Positions 22,483 through 30,609 of a DNA stretch of 37,795 bases are shown here, piece after piece. Where the stretch lies: assembly GCA_002293855.1 (NCBI GenBank), contig DBEB01000051.1, positions 6,920-44,714 of the forward strand, written 5' to 3'. Origin of the DNA: Candidatus Falkowbacteria bacterium UBA917. Its GTDB lineage: Bacteria > Patescibacteriota > Patescibacteriia > Patescibacteriales > Patescibacteriaceae. The notes beneath the pieces are model-generated. The model was given only the letters and a program-made list of their open reading frames with translations. It was not told the DNA's origin and ran no database searches. Within the stretch, counting starts at the first letter, position 1; each line of letters begins with the position of its first letter. Both the position numbers and the translations under genes were made by a program.

Positions 22483-23064
22483 CTATCTACACTGTTTATG
22501 ACGGAAACAAGATGTGATGTGGTCATTAACCATGCCGACGGCTTGCATGTGGGCATAGACAGTGGTGGGGCCTAAGAATTTGAAGCCGCGTTTTTTGAGG
22601 TCTTTGGCGAAGGCAATGGCTTCGGGGCTGGTTGGTTGATAGTCTTTGATGCTTTGTAAGCCATGATTGATGGTGTGGTTATTTACAAAAGACCACATGT
22701 ACTTGGAAAAGCTGGTGAATTCTTTTTGAACGGCGATGAATTTTTGGGCGTTATTGATAGCGGCTTCGATCTTGGCGCGATTGCGGATGATGCCTGCGTC
22801 AGTCATGAGCTTAGCAGCTTTGGCGGGGGTGAAGCGAGCGACTTGATGATAATCAAAATTAGCGAAGGCTTTGGCAAAATTGTGGCGTTTGCGTAAAATT
22901 GTTTGCCAAGAGAGGCCGGCTTGGAAGCTTTCGAGGATGAGGAATTCAAAAAGCTTGGTGTCGTCATGAACTGGCAGACCCCATTCCTCATCGTGGTAGG
23001 CGATGTAGAGTTCGTCGGTAGCTGGGACCCAGGGGCAGCGGATTGGGGTTTTGGTTGTGGGCAT
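22483..23064 (-). CDS. tag: DNA-3-methyladenine glycosylase I
   Basis: 193 residues. Tag removes 3-methyladenine from alkylated DNA to start base excision repair. Zinc ligands match the E. coli pattern: Cys10 (R-C-P-W-V) and His24 (YIAYHDEEWG) near the N-terminus, His182 and Cys186 (VNDHITSC) near the C-terminus. LILESFQAGLSW holds the likely base-recognition Glu (about 45). The GFKFLGPTTVYAHMQAVGMV block is diagnostic. A clear promoter lies 24 bases upstream. It leads a two-gene operon with the TfoX-N gene. Confidence 0.95.
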   Translation of the reverse strand: MPTTKTPIRCPWVPATDELYIAYHDEEWGLPVHDDTKLFEFLILESFQAGLSWQTILRKRHNFAKAFANFDYHQVARFTPAKAAKLMTDAGIIRNRAKIEAAINNAQKFIAVQKEFTSFSKYMWSFVNNHTINHGLQSIKDYQPTSPEAIAFAKDLKKRGFKFLGPTTVYAHMQAVGMVNDHITSCFRHKQCR

Positions 23065-23087
23065 ATAGAGATATGATTATTGAGTGT

Positions 23088-23116
23088 ATTATAGATTAAT
23101 AAAGCTATTGTGGCAA
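23088..23116 (-). promoter_or_regulatory. Promoter of tag
   Basis: On the minus strand TTGCCA (23116-23111), 17-base spacer, consensus TATAAT (23093-23088). The start codon lies 24 bases beyond the -10 box. Confidence 0.7.
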
Positions 23117-23129
23117 AATGGTTATCAAC

Positions 23130-23160
23130 AAAAAAAACGAGCAGTTAGCTCGTTTTTTTA
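23130..23160. terminator. Terminator after tRNA-His
   Basis: AACGAGC and GCTCGTT form a 7-bp stem with loop AGTTA. Eight A on the left and seven T on the right make it usable from both strands; on the minus strand it ends the tRNA-His transcript. Confidence 0.8.
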
Positions 23161-23161
23161 G

Positions 23162-23237
23162 TGGGGTGGCTACAGGGAATCGAACCCTGATCTACGGGAC
23201 CACAACCCGTCGTTCTAACCGCTGAACCATAGCCACC
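23162..23237 (-). tRNA. tRNA-His (GTG)
   Basis: Read on the minus strand, GTGGCTA pairs with TAGCCAC in the acceptor stem, with the extra G(-1) at 23237 opposite C73, the mark of tRNA-His. The anticodon stem-loop is CGGGT-TGTGGTC-style with anticodon GTG, and the T arm contains GGTTCGATTCC. CCA is encoded (23164-23162). It has its own promoter at 23295-23323 and a terminator directly after. Confidence 0.97.
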
Positions 23238-23240
23238 ATG

Positions 23241-23273
23241 ATGAACAATTATCAATTTACAATTAACAATTGT
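23241..23273. repeat. AT-rich ACAATT repeat in the tRNA-His leader
   Basis: ACAATTATCAATTTACAATT and AACAATTG follow on from each other between the tRNA-His promoter and the mature tRNA, so the repeat would be transcribed as part of the 5' leader. Confidence 0.6.
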
Positions 23274-23294
23274 CAGTTTGATTGTGATTGTTTA

Positions 23295-23323
23295 TTTATA
23301 AAGTTTTTTGTCTTTTGTGTCAA
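23295..23323 (-). promoter_or_regulatory. Promoter of tRNA-His
   Basis: On the minus strand consensus TTGACA (23323-23318), 17-base spacer, TATAAA (23300-23295). Predicted start near 23288, leaving a ~50-base leader for RNase P to remove. Confidence 0.7.
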
Positions 23324-23342
23324 GCCTTCGCCGCTGTCGCAG

Positions 23343-23477
23343 CTATGGCTTTGCGAAGCAAGCCTTTATTACTTAATGCAACTATGGCTTTGCGAGGCAA
23401 GCCTTTATTGCCAATGTAGTTATGGCTTTGAGGGCAAAGTTTGCCTACTGAAGACGGCTAGGGCTTTGCGAGGCAAG
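23343..23477. repeat. Array of four imperfect hairpin-forming direct repeats, period 38-39
   Basis: Units start at 23343, 23382, 23420 and 23458, with consensus CTATGGCTTTGCGAGGCAAG followed by CCTTTATT in the first two. GGCTT...AAGCC lets each full unit fold into a small hairpin. Units three and four are more diverged. The array lies between tRNA-His and the methyltransferase stop codon. Confidence 0.75.
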
Positions 23478-23484
23478 TATTTTA

Positions 23485-23997
23485 TTATAGTTTGTAGAGA
23501 TAGATGCTGTCTTTGCCGGCTTCTAAGACTTGATGAGCTGATTGATTGGTTAATTGATGCTTATAGCTGTATAGTAACTGATTTTTGTGGTATTTGCTAA
23601 GTTTCGTATAGATGGTTTGTAGGGATTCCCGATTGGTATAAATAAAGAAAGTATCAACTAGTTGTAAATCTGCTTTGTTGATATCACCTCTGATAAAGCT
23701 GAGGTTGGGCTGTCGGCCAGCCAGTAGACTGCCAATGAGAAAAGGTAGATAACTAATCTCGTAGGCATATATTTGGTTGGTGGGATAGCGTTTGGCGATT
23801 TGTCTTGCCAGAGTACCGCTGCCAGCCCCGAGCTCAGCGAAGATTTGTCCTGACTGTAGATTGAGGTTGTTGAGAAGGCTTTGTCTGACTGATTGGGGGC
23901 TTGATAGCCAAGGCGAACGTTGATGGAAATAGTGATGGTAGAGTTGAGAGCTGATCCAGAATGCAATGAGGCTGAGAATGATAATAGCTAGGGTCAT
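23485..23997 (-). CDS. Membrane-anchored class I methyltransferase
   Basis: About 170 residues from the ATG at 23997, 1 base after the pth stop; a TTG at 24015 would overlap pth. The N-terminus is one membrane helix (LAIIILSLIAFWISSQL). The soluble part has the SAM-binding motif I FAELGAGSGTLARQIA, then a Y-A-Y-E motif II acidic residue and I-R-G-D-I-N. The rest is short, lacking an extra substrate domain. Similar small anchored methyltransferases are known, but the substrate is unknown. It is last in a minus-strand run with pth, der and the LCP gene. Confidence 0.78.
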   Translation of the reverse strand: MTLAIIILSLIAFWISSQLYHHYFHQRSPWLSSPQSVRQSLLNNLNLQSGQIFAELGAGSGTLARQIAKRYPTNQIYAYEISYLPFLIGSLLAGRQPNLSFIRGDINKADLQLVDTFFIYTNRESLQTIYTKLSKYHKNQLLYSYKHQLTNQSAHQVLEAGKDSIYLYKL

Positions 23998-23998
23998 G

Positions 23999-24556
23999 TT
24001 AGTTGAGTTGTTCAATAATTTTATCAGCGACTTGATGAATGATGGGGAATTCGGAATTGTGAAAATTTTTCATGACAAAGGCATTGGCACGATTGCCAAA
24101 AAAGCTCTGGCGATATTTGTCGAGCTCGGGAGTGGCGATGCCAACACGATAACGAGCAAAGTTTTTGGTACTGAGATGTTCGATGATGGACTTGATGCCG
24201 TTGTGGCCACCGCTGCCAGCGCTAGTTGCGTAGCGATAGTCACCGAGTTTGAGATCCATGTCGTCGTGAATGACGACGAGATCTTGGCTGAGGTCGGTGG
24301 TAGTGCTGACTTTGTCTGGCAAAAGATTGTAATAGTCCATGATTTTACGCAGAGCAAGGCCAGAATCATTCATGTAAGTAAGAGGTTTGACGAGGATATA
24401 ATCAAGGTCTTTGGCGATGAGCATTTGCCAGTCGGAGCGCTCTTGCCAATTGAGGTTTTTGAGCTTAGCAAGCTCATCTAAAATCATAAAACCGACATTG
24501 TGACGAGTTTTTTGATATTTATGACCTGGGTTACCAAGGCCGGCGATGATTTTCAT
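23999..24556 (-). CDS. pth: Peptidyl-tRNA hydrolase
   Basis: 185 residues, full length. Pth frees tRNA from peptidyl-tRNA that has dropped off the ribosome. Signature GLGNPGHKY at the start, Asn9 and catalytic His19 (TRHNVGF), YMNDSG (61-66), then HDDMDL (Asp98) and SAGSGGHNG (112-120) as in E. coli. It lies 36 bases downstream of der across an AT-rich repeat and 1 base from the methyltransferase gene. Confidence 0.96.
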   Translation of the reverse strand: MKIIAGLGNPGHKYQKTRHNVGFMILDELAKLKNLNWQERSDWQMLIAKDLDYILVKPLTYMNDSGLALRKIMDYYNLLPDKVSTTTDLSQDLVVIHDDMDLKLGDYRYATSAGSGGHNGIKSIIEHLSTKNFARYRVGIATPELDKYRQSFFGNRANAFVMKNFHNSEFPIIHQVADKIIEQLN

Positions 24557-24562
24557 AAGACT

Positions 24563-24600
24563 ACAAATACAAATTTATTACAAATATACAAATTACAAAT
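24563..24600. repeat. ACAAAT-type AT-rich repeat between der and pth
   Basis: Repeats of TACAAAT and ACAAATT fill the 36-base gap and run into the der stop codon. The motif differs from the ACAATT strings elsewhere but has the same feel. Confidence 0.45.
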
Positions 24601-26080
24601 TAGCATCTATTTCGTCAGCTTCATCGAGTTCTTCGTCGTCGGCTTGGAGTTTGGCGCTGACGCGACGTTTGTCCACCCAGATATTGACTGGTGTGCCTTC
24701 TAAATCATAACGCAAACGGAGTTGATTGGCGATATAGTGCAGATAGGAGTCGGCTAGATACTCTTTGGAGCCGACTTGGACAGCAAACTCAGGTGGATTG
24801 GTTTTGGTTTGAAAGAAATTGTAGATATGAGGGAAACGAGTGCCTTTGCCCTTGGTTGGTTTGTGTTTTTTGACACAGGTCTTGATGAATTTGAGGAGCT
24901 GAGAGTAGCTGACAGTTAATTTACGATTGTCAGTGATCTTGATGGCTAGCTTCATTAAGGAGTCTAACTTGGTACGGTTTTTGGCTGACATAAAATGGAC
25001 AGGTACAAACTGTACAAAAGGTAGAGTTTGATAGATGCGACGAGTATGAACTTTGGGGTCACGTTCGGGGACGAGATCCCATTTGTTGGCGACAATGATG
25101 AGGCTCTTATGAGCGGCAATGATATCCTCGGTGAGTTTGGCTTCTTGTTTGGTGAGTTCTTCGCTGATGTCTAAAACCAAGAAGACTAAATCAGCTTCGT
25201 TGATGATAGCGAGGCTTTTTTCGATACCGAGCTTGGTGAGGCGATCAGTATGATCCCAATGCTTGTTGATGCCGGCAGTGTCAATGAGGACGAAGTTGCG
25301 GTCGGCGAAACGTAGTTTGGTGTTTTGTGGTTCACGAGTGGTGTGAGCGATAGGGGAGACGATGACGCGTTCGTAGCCGAGTAGGGCATTCATCAGACTG
25401 GATTTGCCGACATTGGGTTTGCCGATGATAGCGATCTTAATGGTATCGTCTTTGACTTCTTCAAGAATGGAGTCTGTAAGCTTGTCGGCTTCGTCACTCG
25501 AGTCGGATTTAAGTGCAGGCTGCTTATGAGTTTTTAATTTTTCGACCATTAAATCTAATAAGTCACCGGTGCCAACGCCGCTAGCGGCGGAGATGGTGTA
25601 GACTTCACCAAGGCCAAGACGGTAGAAGGTGCTGGCTTCGTTAGTGCGTTTAGCGTGATCGACTTTGTTCGCTACTAAAATAATTTTGTCATGATCGGTA
25701 ATGACTTTTTTGAGGAGTTGGGCCATTTGTTTGTCTTGTTCCATGAGGCCGTCGTTGTTGTCGACGACAAAGAGAATAAGATCAGCGCGAGTGAGGAGTT
25801 GGCGGGCTTGGACTTGGACACGTTCGTCGATGGACTCTGGTTTGGTTTTTTTGCTAGCTAAAAATTTGAGATCGAGAATACCGCCGGTGTCGACTAATTC
25901 AAAATCCAGACCGCCCCAGCTCATTTCGCCGAAGTTGGCGTCACGAGTGGTGCCGGCAATTTCAGCAGTGAGGGCTTGTTTGCGTTCGGTGAGAGTATTA
26001 AAAAGAGTTGATTTGCCGACATTGGCTCGACCAAAGATAACGATGCGAGGTAATTCGGTTGTAAGTTTCTTAGCTAACAT
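24593..26080 (-). CDS. der: Ribosome biogenesis GTPase Der (EngA)
   Basis: 495 residues. Two GTPase domains in tandem mark Der: the first with GRANVGKS (17-24), DTGG (64-67) and NKVD (138-141), the second with GKPNVGKS (220-227), DTAG (267-270) and NKWD (332-335). A KH-like domain (about 385-475) follows, then an acidic tail (DDEELDEADEID). Der helps mature the 50S subunit. A linker of ~25 charged residues (190-212) joins the two GTPase domains. It lies 25 bases after the LCP gene, so probably the same transcript. Confidence 0.96.
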   Translation of the reverse strand: MLAKKLTTELPRIVIFGRANVGKSTLFNTLTERKQALTAEIAGTTRDANFGEMSWGGLDFELVDTGGILDLKFLASKKTKPESIDERVQVQARQLLTRADLILFVVDNNDGLMEQDKQMAQLLKKVITDHDKIILVANKVDHAKRTNEASTFYRLGLGEVYTISAASGVGTGDLLDLMVEKLKTHKQPALKSDSSDEADKLTDSILEEVKDDTIKIAIIGKPNVGKSSLMNALLGYERVIVSPIAHTTREPQNTKLRFADRNFVLIDTAGINKHWDHTDRLTKLGIEKSLAIINEADLVFLVLDISEELTKQEAKLTEDIIAAHKSLIIVANKWDLVPERDPKVHTRRIYQTLPFVQFVPVHFMSAKNRTKLDSLMKLAIKITDNRKLTVSYSQLLKFIKTCVKKHKPTKGKGTRFPHIYNFFQTKTNPPEFAVQVGSKEYLADSYLHYIANQLRLRYDLEGTPVNIWVDKRRVSAKLQADDEELDEADEIDANL

Positions 26081-26105
26081 ATATTCGTTTGCAACTATTA
26101 TGCAT

Positions 26106-27587
26106 TTATTTTTTATCTAGATCTTGGCCGACAATGAGGATTAAATCTGGTTGTACTTTGATAGTGCTACTGTTACTGCCACGAGATAATTCTTCTTTGA
26201 GCCAGTCAGGGAGTGTGAAGGAGACATTGGCGTTAGTTTTTTCTTTGAGTAGTTTGAGTGATTCTTTTTTGTTGCCAAAGGTCAGGTCGTAAATGACGCT
26301 CTTCTCATAGTCTTGCTTACTGCAATTAGCAGTGCCAACGATGACGAAGCCGTACTTTTCTAAATCAATGGCGGTGCGACTAGCTAGGCCATTAATCCAA
26401 GTGCCATTAAGGATTTGAATGCGAGCACGTTCTTCGCCGACCTTGGCTTTGGTATCGACTGGGGCGCTTTGGAAGATGTTTTTGTAGAGGTACTGTAACT
26501 CGGAGAAGTTACCGGCTCGAGGGACGAGAGTATAGGCACCGTCTTCGCCGACTGAGTCCATCAAGAGTCCGGCTGGGCTGTTGTCTAGGACGCGGGTGAT
26601 GATATCTTCGGCTTTGATGTCTTTGACTAATCCCCAGAGCTTGGTCATTTCGATCAAGGTTAGATTGGTTTGGATATGATCAGAAAGATCAGTGATGATG
26701 TTGAGGATTTTTTTGGGACTAAAGATAGTCTCGCGAGAGAGGGCTTTGTCTTTGATAGCGGCGATGGCTTTTTGTTGACGGGCAGCGCGAGCAAAGTCAG
26801 TGCCTTCTGGTCCGTAAGCATGACGAGAACGAGCATACTTCAAAGCGGTAGTGCCGTCCATAGTTTGACAGCCGGCCTCAAAATGTAAATGCTCAAAACG
26901 AGAGTTGTAATTTGGATTATCTTCTTGGCCGGCAGCTGGATAGGTATAGTCATCAAAAGTTCGGTCAACACAAATATTGATGCCACCGAGTTCGTCGACG
27001 ATTTTTACAAAACCGTTGAAATCAATTTTGACGTAATAATCGATAGGAGCTTCGAGTACAGTGCTGATGGCTTGACTGGCAGCTAGACCGCCTGAGCCTG
27101 GTTGAGCACGTTCGGCGTAGGCGTTGACATTGTTAATTTTACGCCAACCGAGGGTGTTATCAATGGGTACGACGAGGTCACGAGGGATAGAGACCATGGC
27201 GGTTTTTTTGGCTCCGAGGTCGAGGCTACTGGCTATAATAGTGTCGGTTAGTTCACCGCCATCATGACCTTTGCCGCCAATGCCAAGTAGAGCAATGTTG
27301 ATACGGCCACGATCTTCACCTTTGAGGGGGCTAGTTGAGCTTTCGACAAAATGCTTAATTTGGCCAATGACAGGGATTTTATTGAGCCAAGACGTGGTGC
27401 TTTGATCGGAGATCGAGCCTTTGAGGTAGAAAAAGATAAAAAATACCATTAAAAAGGCTAAAATAAAAGAAGAAAGCTTAGTGAGCTTGCTTAGAAAAGA
27501 ATTAGATTTTTTTGATACTGCTTCTGAGTCGGGATTTTGGCTTGTAGTTGGCTCTAAATCTTTCAAAAGGCGGTCATTATCGTACAT
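26106..27587 (-). CDS. LytR-CpsA-Psr (LCP) family ligase with LytR_C domain
   Basis: 493 residues. A cytoplasmic N-terminus, one membrane helix (about 38-56), then the LCP catalytic domain (about 95-260). Family marks: INIALLGIGG, L-T-D-T-I-I-A, SIPRDLVVPI, KINNVNAYA and the ALKYARSRH block. LCP proteins move polymer chains from a lipid carrier to peptidoglycan or other surface acceptors. Residues ~380-470 are a LytR_C-type domain (ARIQILNGTWINGLASRTA). Its own promoter lies just upstream, heading der, pth and the methyltransferase. It supports a single-membrane, Gram-positive-like envelope. Confidence 0.92.
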   Translation of the reverse strand: MYDNDRLLKDLEPTTSQNPDSEAVSKKSNSFLSKLTKLSSFILAFLMVFFIFFYLKGSISDQSTTSWLNKIPVIGQIKHFVESSTSPLKGEDRGRINIALLGIGGKGHDGGELTDTIIASSLDLGAKKTAMVSIPRDLVVPIDNTLGWRKINNVNAYAERAQPGSGGLAASQAISTVLEAPIDYYVKIDFNGFVKIVDELGGINICVDRTFDDYTYPAAGQEDNPNYNSRFEHLHFEAGCQTMDGTTALKYARSRHAYGPEGTDFARAARQQKAIAAIKDKALSRETIFSPKKILNIITDLSDHIQTNLTLIEMTKLWGLVKDIKAEDIITRVLDNSPAGLLMDSVGEDGAYTLVPRAGNFSELQYLYKNIFQSAPVDTKAKVGEERARIQILNGTWINGLASRTAIDLEKYGFVIVGTANCSKQDYEKSVIYDLTFGNKKESLKLLKEKTNANVSFTLPDWLKEELSRGSNSSTIKVQPDLILIVGQDLDKK

Positions 27588-27616
27588 GGCTAATTTTGGC
27601 TAATAAATACGAGAAA

Positions 27617-27645
27617 ATCATAACAGTTGATTGGCTTTTTGTCCA
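27617..27645 (-). promoter_or_regulatory. Promoter of the LCP-der-pth run
   Basis: On the minus strand TGGACA (27645-27640), 17-base spacer, TATGAT (27622-27617). The start codon lies 30 bases beyond. Confidence 0.65.
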
Positions 27646-27673
27646 GTCCTGCGCTCGAATCACTGGGTTTTTG

Positions 27674-27703
27674 TTTGCTCCTAAAAGGGCTTTGAGTTAA
27701 AAT
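27674..27703 (+). promoter_or_regulatory. Candidate promoter of lgt, giving a leaderless message
   Basis: TTTGCT (27674-27679), 18-base spacer, TAAAAT (27698-27703). The ATG begins 7 bases after the -10 box, so transcription would start at or next to the A of the start codon. Confidence 0.35.
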
Positions 27704-27709
27704 GGGGGA

Positions 27710-28516
27710 ATGATAAATTTTTTGCATAACTACACACCATCACCGGTGCTCATCAACTTTGGTCTCGTTGAGGTCTATTGGTACGGACTGATTATGGTTG
27801 TTTCGATGGCTCTAGCTATGATGCTAGCTGCTCGTCTGGCTAAGTTTTTTGATATCAAGACTGATGATTTGTATGATTTGGCCTTTTGGTTGATTATCTG
27901 GGGCTTGGTGGGGGCGAGGCTCTATCATATTGGCCTTGATTGGTCCTACTATAGTCAGTATCCAGAGGAAATGCCCAAGATTTGGCATGGGGGCCTCGCT
28001 ATCCACGGGGCAGTGCTCGCTGGACTGGCTGTAACACTCTGGTGGTCGAGAGTAAAAAAATGGTCGTTTTGGCGACTGGCTGGAGTTTTGGCGCCGGCAC
28101 TGGCACTTGGTCAAGCGCTTGGTCGCTGGGGTAATTATTTTAATCAAGAATTATTTGGTAAACCAACAAATTTGCCGTGGGGGATTATGATTGAAGTAGG
28201 ACGGAGGCCGCTTGGCTATGAGGAGTTTAGTTATTTTCAGCCGACTTTTCTTTACGAATCGATCGCGAGCTTAGCTTTAGCCGGAGCTTTGATCTATCTG
28301 ATTAAAAATAGTGAACAAGTTGCTCGAGAGAGGCTAGGTCAGAGAGTGCTTGGGATTTATCTGATTGTTTTTGGCTTGTATCGGGGTTTGGTAGAGTTTA
28401 TTAAGATTGATCTGACACCAGTGGCTTGGGGACTGCGCTGGCCACAATGGATGAGCTTGATTTTAATAGTCTTTGGTGGCATTATCTGTTATAAATCGGT
28501 AACTATTAAGAAATAA
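27710..28516 (+). CDS. lgt: Prolipoprotein diacylglyceryl transferase
   Basis: 268 residues, about seven membrane helices. Lgt moves diacylglyceryl from phosphatidylglycerol to the lipobox Cys of prelipoproteins. Key parts: GLVGARLYH near 65-73, W-H-G-G-L-A-I-H-G (His99), the signature GRWGNYFNQELFG (138-150, Arg139 and Glu147) and PTFLYES. A GGGGGA stretch lies directly before the ATG, too close for a good ribosome binding site. None of the secreted proteins in the surface island shows an obvious lipobox, so its clients are elsewhere. Confidence 0.96.
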   Translation: MINFLHNYTPSPVLINFGLVEVYWYGLIMVVSMALAMMLAARLAKFFDIKTDDLYDLAFWLIIWGLVGARLYHIGLDWSYYSQYPEEMPKIWHGGLAIHGAVLAGLAVTLWWSRVKKWSFWRLAGVLAPALALGQALGRWGNYFNQELFGKPTNLPWGIMIEVGRRPLGYEEFSYFQPTFLYESIASLALAGALIYLIKNSEQVARERLGQRVLGIYLIVFGLYRGLVEFIKIDLTPVAWGLRWPQWMSLILIVFGGIICYKSVTIKK

Positions 28517-28569
28517 TTTAAAATAATAACTTTAAGTAAAAGTTGAAATGGGGTTTTAGAATTTTGACT

Positions 28570-28589
28570 CCTGCCTGCCGGTAGGCAGG
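28570..28589. repeat. CCTGCCTGCC-GGTAGGCAGG palindrome
   Basis: A 20-base palindrome with one G-T pair, 15 bases before the yebC start. From memory this same palindrome is very frequent between genes in CPR genomes. It could fold in the leader of yebC. Confidence 0.75.
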
Positions 28590-28604
28590 TTTATATTCAA
28601 TAAT

Positions 28605-29318
28605 ATGTCAGGACATTCAAAGTGGGCGACAACCAAAAGAGCCAAGGCGGTGGTGGATGCTAAACGAGGGGCGGTTTTTACCAAGATGGCCAATTTGATT
28701 ATTATGAGTGCCAAAAAAGGTGGTGATCCGACCACTAACTTTGCTTTGCGTCTGGCTATTGACCGAGCTAAGGCGGCCAATATGCCCAAGGATAATATCG
28801 AGCGAGCGGTCAAACGAGGCACGGGGGAGCTCGCTGGAGCGGCGATCGAGGAACTCATCTACGAAGGTATCGGTCCAGCGCAAACTCAGTTTGTGGTACG
28901 TTGTTTAACTGATAGTCGTAATCGAGCAGCTAGTTTGATCAGGCATATTTTTGATAAGGCGGGTGGCTCAATGTCTGCGGTGATGTGGAACTTTGAGCTC
29001 AAAGGAGTGATTATGGTAGATGCTACGGAAGTGGCAAAGATTAATTTTGAAGAATTAGAATTGGAATTAATTGATGCTGGAGCGGATGATATTATTAATG
29101 AGGCTGAAGGGCTGACTATTTACTGCTCAACGGCTAATTTGCAGGGTATTAAGAAGATTTTGGAAGAAAAAGGCGTGGTGATTGAATCATCGGAGATCGA
29201 ATATGTGGCCAAGGATAAGAAGGAAGTAACAGAAGAAGAGCAGGCTAAAGTAGATAATTTTATTGAGGCGCTCGAGGATTGTGATGATGTGGCGGATTAT
29301 TATAGCAACGTTAGTTAG
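28605..29318 (+). CDS. yebC: YebC/PmpR-family regulator
   Basis: 237 residues, full length. The start M-S-G-H-S-K-W-A-T-T-K-R-A-K and AVFTKMANLI are diagnostic, as is NMPKDNIERAVKRG. Family members have been described as transcription regulators, and one group as a translation factor that eases ribosome stalling at prolines. That is interesting here because a Pro-rich protein is made from 3576, but no link is shown. The acidic C-terminus (EEEQAKVDNFIEALED) is typical. ruvC follows, as in many bacteria. No clear ribosome binding site. Confidence 0.95.
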   Translation: MSGHSKWATTKRAKAVVDAKRGAVFTKMANLIIMSAKKGGDPTTNFALRLAIDRAKAANMPKDNIERAVKRGTGELAGAAIEELIYEGIGPAQTQFVVRCLTDSRNRAASLIRHIFDKAGGSMSAVMWNFELKGVIMVDATEVAKINFEELELELIDAGADDIINEAEGLTIYCSTANLQGIKKILEEKGVVIESSEIEYVAKDKKEVTEEEQAKVDNFIEALEDCDDVADYYSNVS

Positions 29319-29319
29319 A

Positions 29320-29355
29320 CAATTTACAATTAACAATTGGCAATTATCAATTTTG
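29320..29355. repeat. AT-rich ACAATT repeat between yebC and ruvC
   Basis: CAATTTACAATTAACAATTG and CAATTATCAATT in succession, directly after the yebC stop; same type as 10908 and 23241. Confidence 0.6.
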
Positions 29356-29385
29356 TAATTAATAGGCTGATTGAAAATTGATTTT

Positions 29386-29874
29386 ATGATTATCTTGGGG
29401 ATTGATCCAGGTATTGCCGACACTGGTTACGGAGTGATTGAGCAAAATAAAAAAGGTGATTTGTTGTGTCTCGCCTATGGCTCCATCAAAACGCCGGCCG
29501 GTGAGCTACTAGCTAAGCGGCTGTTTAGTTTGGCCGAACAGCTCTCGGCAGTGATTAAAAAATATCAACCAGAGCGGGCAGCGATTGAAGAGTTGTTTTT
29601 TTGTAATAATGCCAAGACTGCTCTAGTCGTCGGTCAGGCTCGTGGAGTGGCGATGCTTATCTGTAGTCAGGCGGGCTTGTTGCCAATGTCCTTTACGCCG
29701 CTGCAAGTTAAGCAAGCGGTGACGACTTATGGTGGTGCGAATAAGCAGCAAGTTCAGAAGATGGTCAAACTACTACTCAATCTCAAAGAAATACCGAAGC
29801 CTGATGATGCGGCGGACGCGCTCGCGATTGCGATTTGTGCTGCTGGCAACGGTGATTTATTGACCAAAAAATAA
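29386..29874 (+). CDS. ruvC: Holliday junction resolvase RuvC
   Basis: 162 residues from the ATG at 29386; a TTG at 29371 is in frame but adds an odd extension. RuvC cuts Holliday junctions as a dimer. Catalytic acids: Asp7 (GIDPG), Glu68 (A-A-I-E-E), Asp141 and Asp144 (PDDAADALA). LQVKQAVTTYGGANKQQVQ is the usual DNA-binding segment. ruvA and ruvB are not in the window. Confidence 0.95.
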   Translation: MIILGIDPGIADTGYGVIEQNKKGDLLCLAYGSIKTPAGELLAKRLFSLAEQLSAVIKKYQPERAAIEELFFCNNAKTALVVGQARGVAMLICSQAGLLPMSFTPLQVKQAVTTYGGANKQQVQKMVKLLLNLKEIPKPDDAADALAIAICAAGNGDLLTKK

Positions 29875-29951
29875 AAGAAAGATAAGATATGAACAATTAA
29901 CCGTTGATTATATTTATTTTTTGTTGATGGTTAAATGTTAAGTGTTGATTT

Positions 29952-30605
29952 ATGTATATAACTTGGTTAGGACAGAGTGCTTTTAAATTTCAAGATAAGC
30001 TTGGTGCTGATGGCTTTACGGTGACGACTGATCCTTTTAACCCTGACAAGACTGGTCTTAAAATGCCGAGTTTTGAAGCTGATATTGTGACGATTAGTCA
30101 TGATCATGATGGTCATAATTATCTCAAGGCATTGCGTAAGGATCCTTTTGTGATTGATACGGCTGGTGAGTTTGAATACAAGGGTGTCTATATCGAAGGT
30201 ATTGATTCTTATCATGATGATGAGAAGGGTGCTAAGCGAGGCTCGAATGTAATTTTTAGATTTGATTTTAGTGATTTGTCAGTCGCTCACTTGGGTGATC
30301 TCGGTCATATCTTGACTGACAAGCAAATCGAGCGACTGGAAGGTGTAGATGTGTTACTCGTGCCGATTGGCGGCGTCTATACGATTGATGCCAAAAAGGC
30401 GGTGGAAGTAATCAATCAACTGGAGCCACGAGTGGTGATACCGATGCATTATCAGATTGATGGACTTGAACTACCTGAGCAGTTAGATAATTTGGAAAAG
30501 TTTATTAAGGAACTTGGTATCGCGCCGGAGTATGAGGAGAAATTAAAAATCAGCAAAAAGGATTTGCCGACCGATGCGACTAAATTAGTTATTTTAACAG
30601 TCTAA
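29952..30605 (+). CDS. Metallo-beta-lactamase-fold hydrolase (UlaG-like)
   Basis: 217 residues. The start M-Y-I-T-W-L-G-Q-S-A-F-K-F matches the Lactamase_B_3 / UlaG-like group. Metal ligands: His50-Asp51-His52-Asp53-x-His55 (SHDHDGH), Asp116 (HLGDLGH) and His166 (IPMHYQ). G-E-F-E-Y-K-G-V-Y is also typical. Substrate unknown. Upstream, 29875-29951 is AT-rich with no gene. It ends 4 bases before the next gene. Confidence 0.88.
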   Translation: MYITWLGQSAFKFQDKLGADGFTVTTDPFNPDKTGLKMPSFEADIVTISHDHDGHNYLKALRKDPFVIDTAGEFEYKGVYIEGIDSYHDDEKGAKRGSNVIFRFDFSDLSVAHLGDLGHILTDKQIERLEGVDVLLVPIGGVYTIDAKKAVEVINQLEPRVVIPMHYQIDGLELPEQLDNLEKFIKELGIAPEYEEKLKISKKDLPTDATKLVILTV

Positions 30606-30609
30606 TAAT

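Noticed and set aside
23343..23477. CRISPR array
   Set aside because: The units are nearly contiguous and diverged, spacers of regular length and unrelated sequence are missing, and no cas genes are in the window.
23238..23600. Plus-strand 120-codon frame with repeated QLWLCEASLY
   Set aside because: The repeated peptide is only the translated tandem repeat at 23343-23477, and the frame runs into the antisense of the methyltransferase gene.
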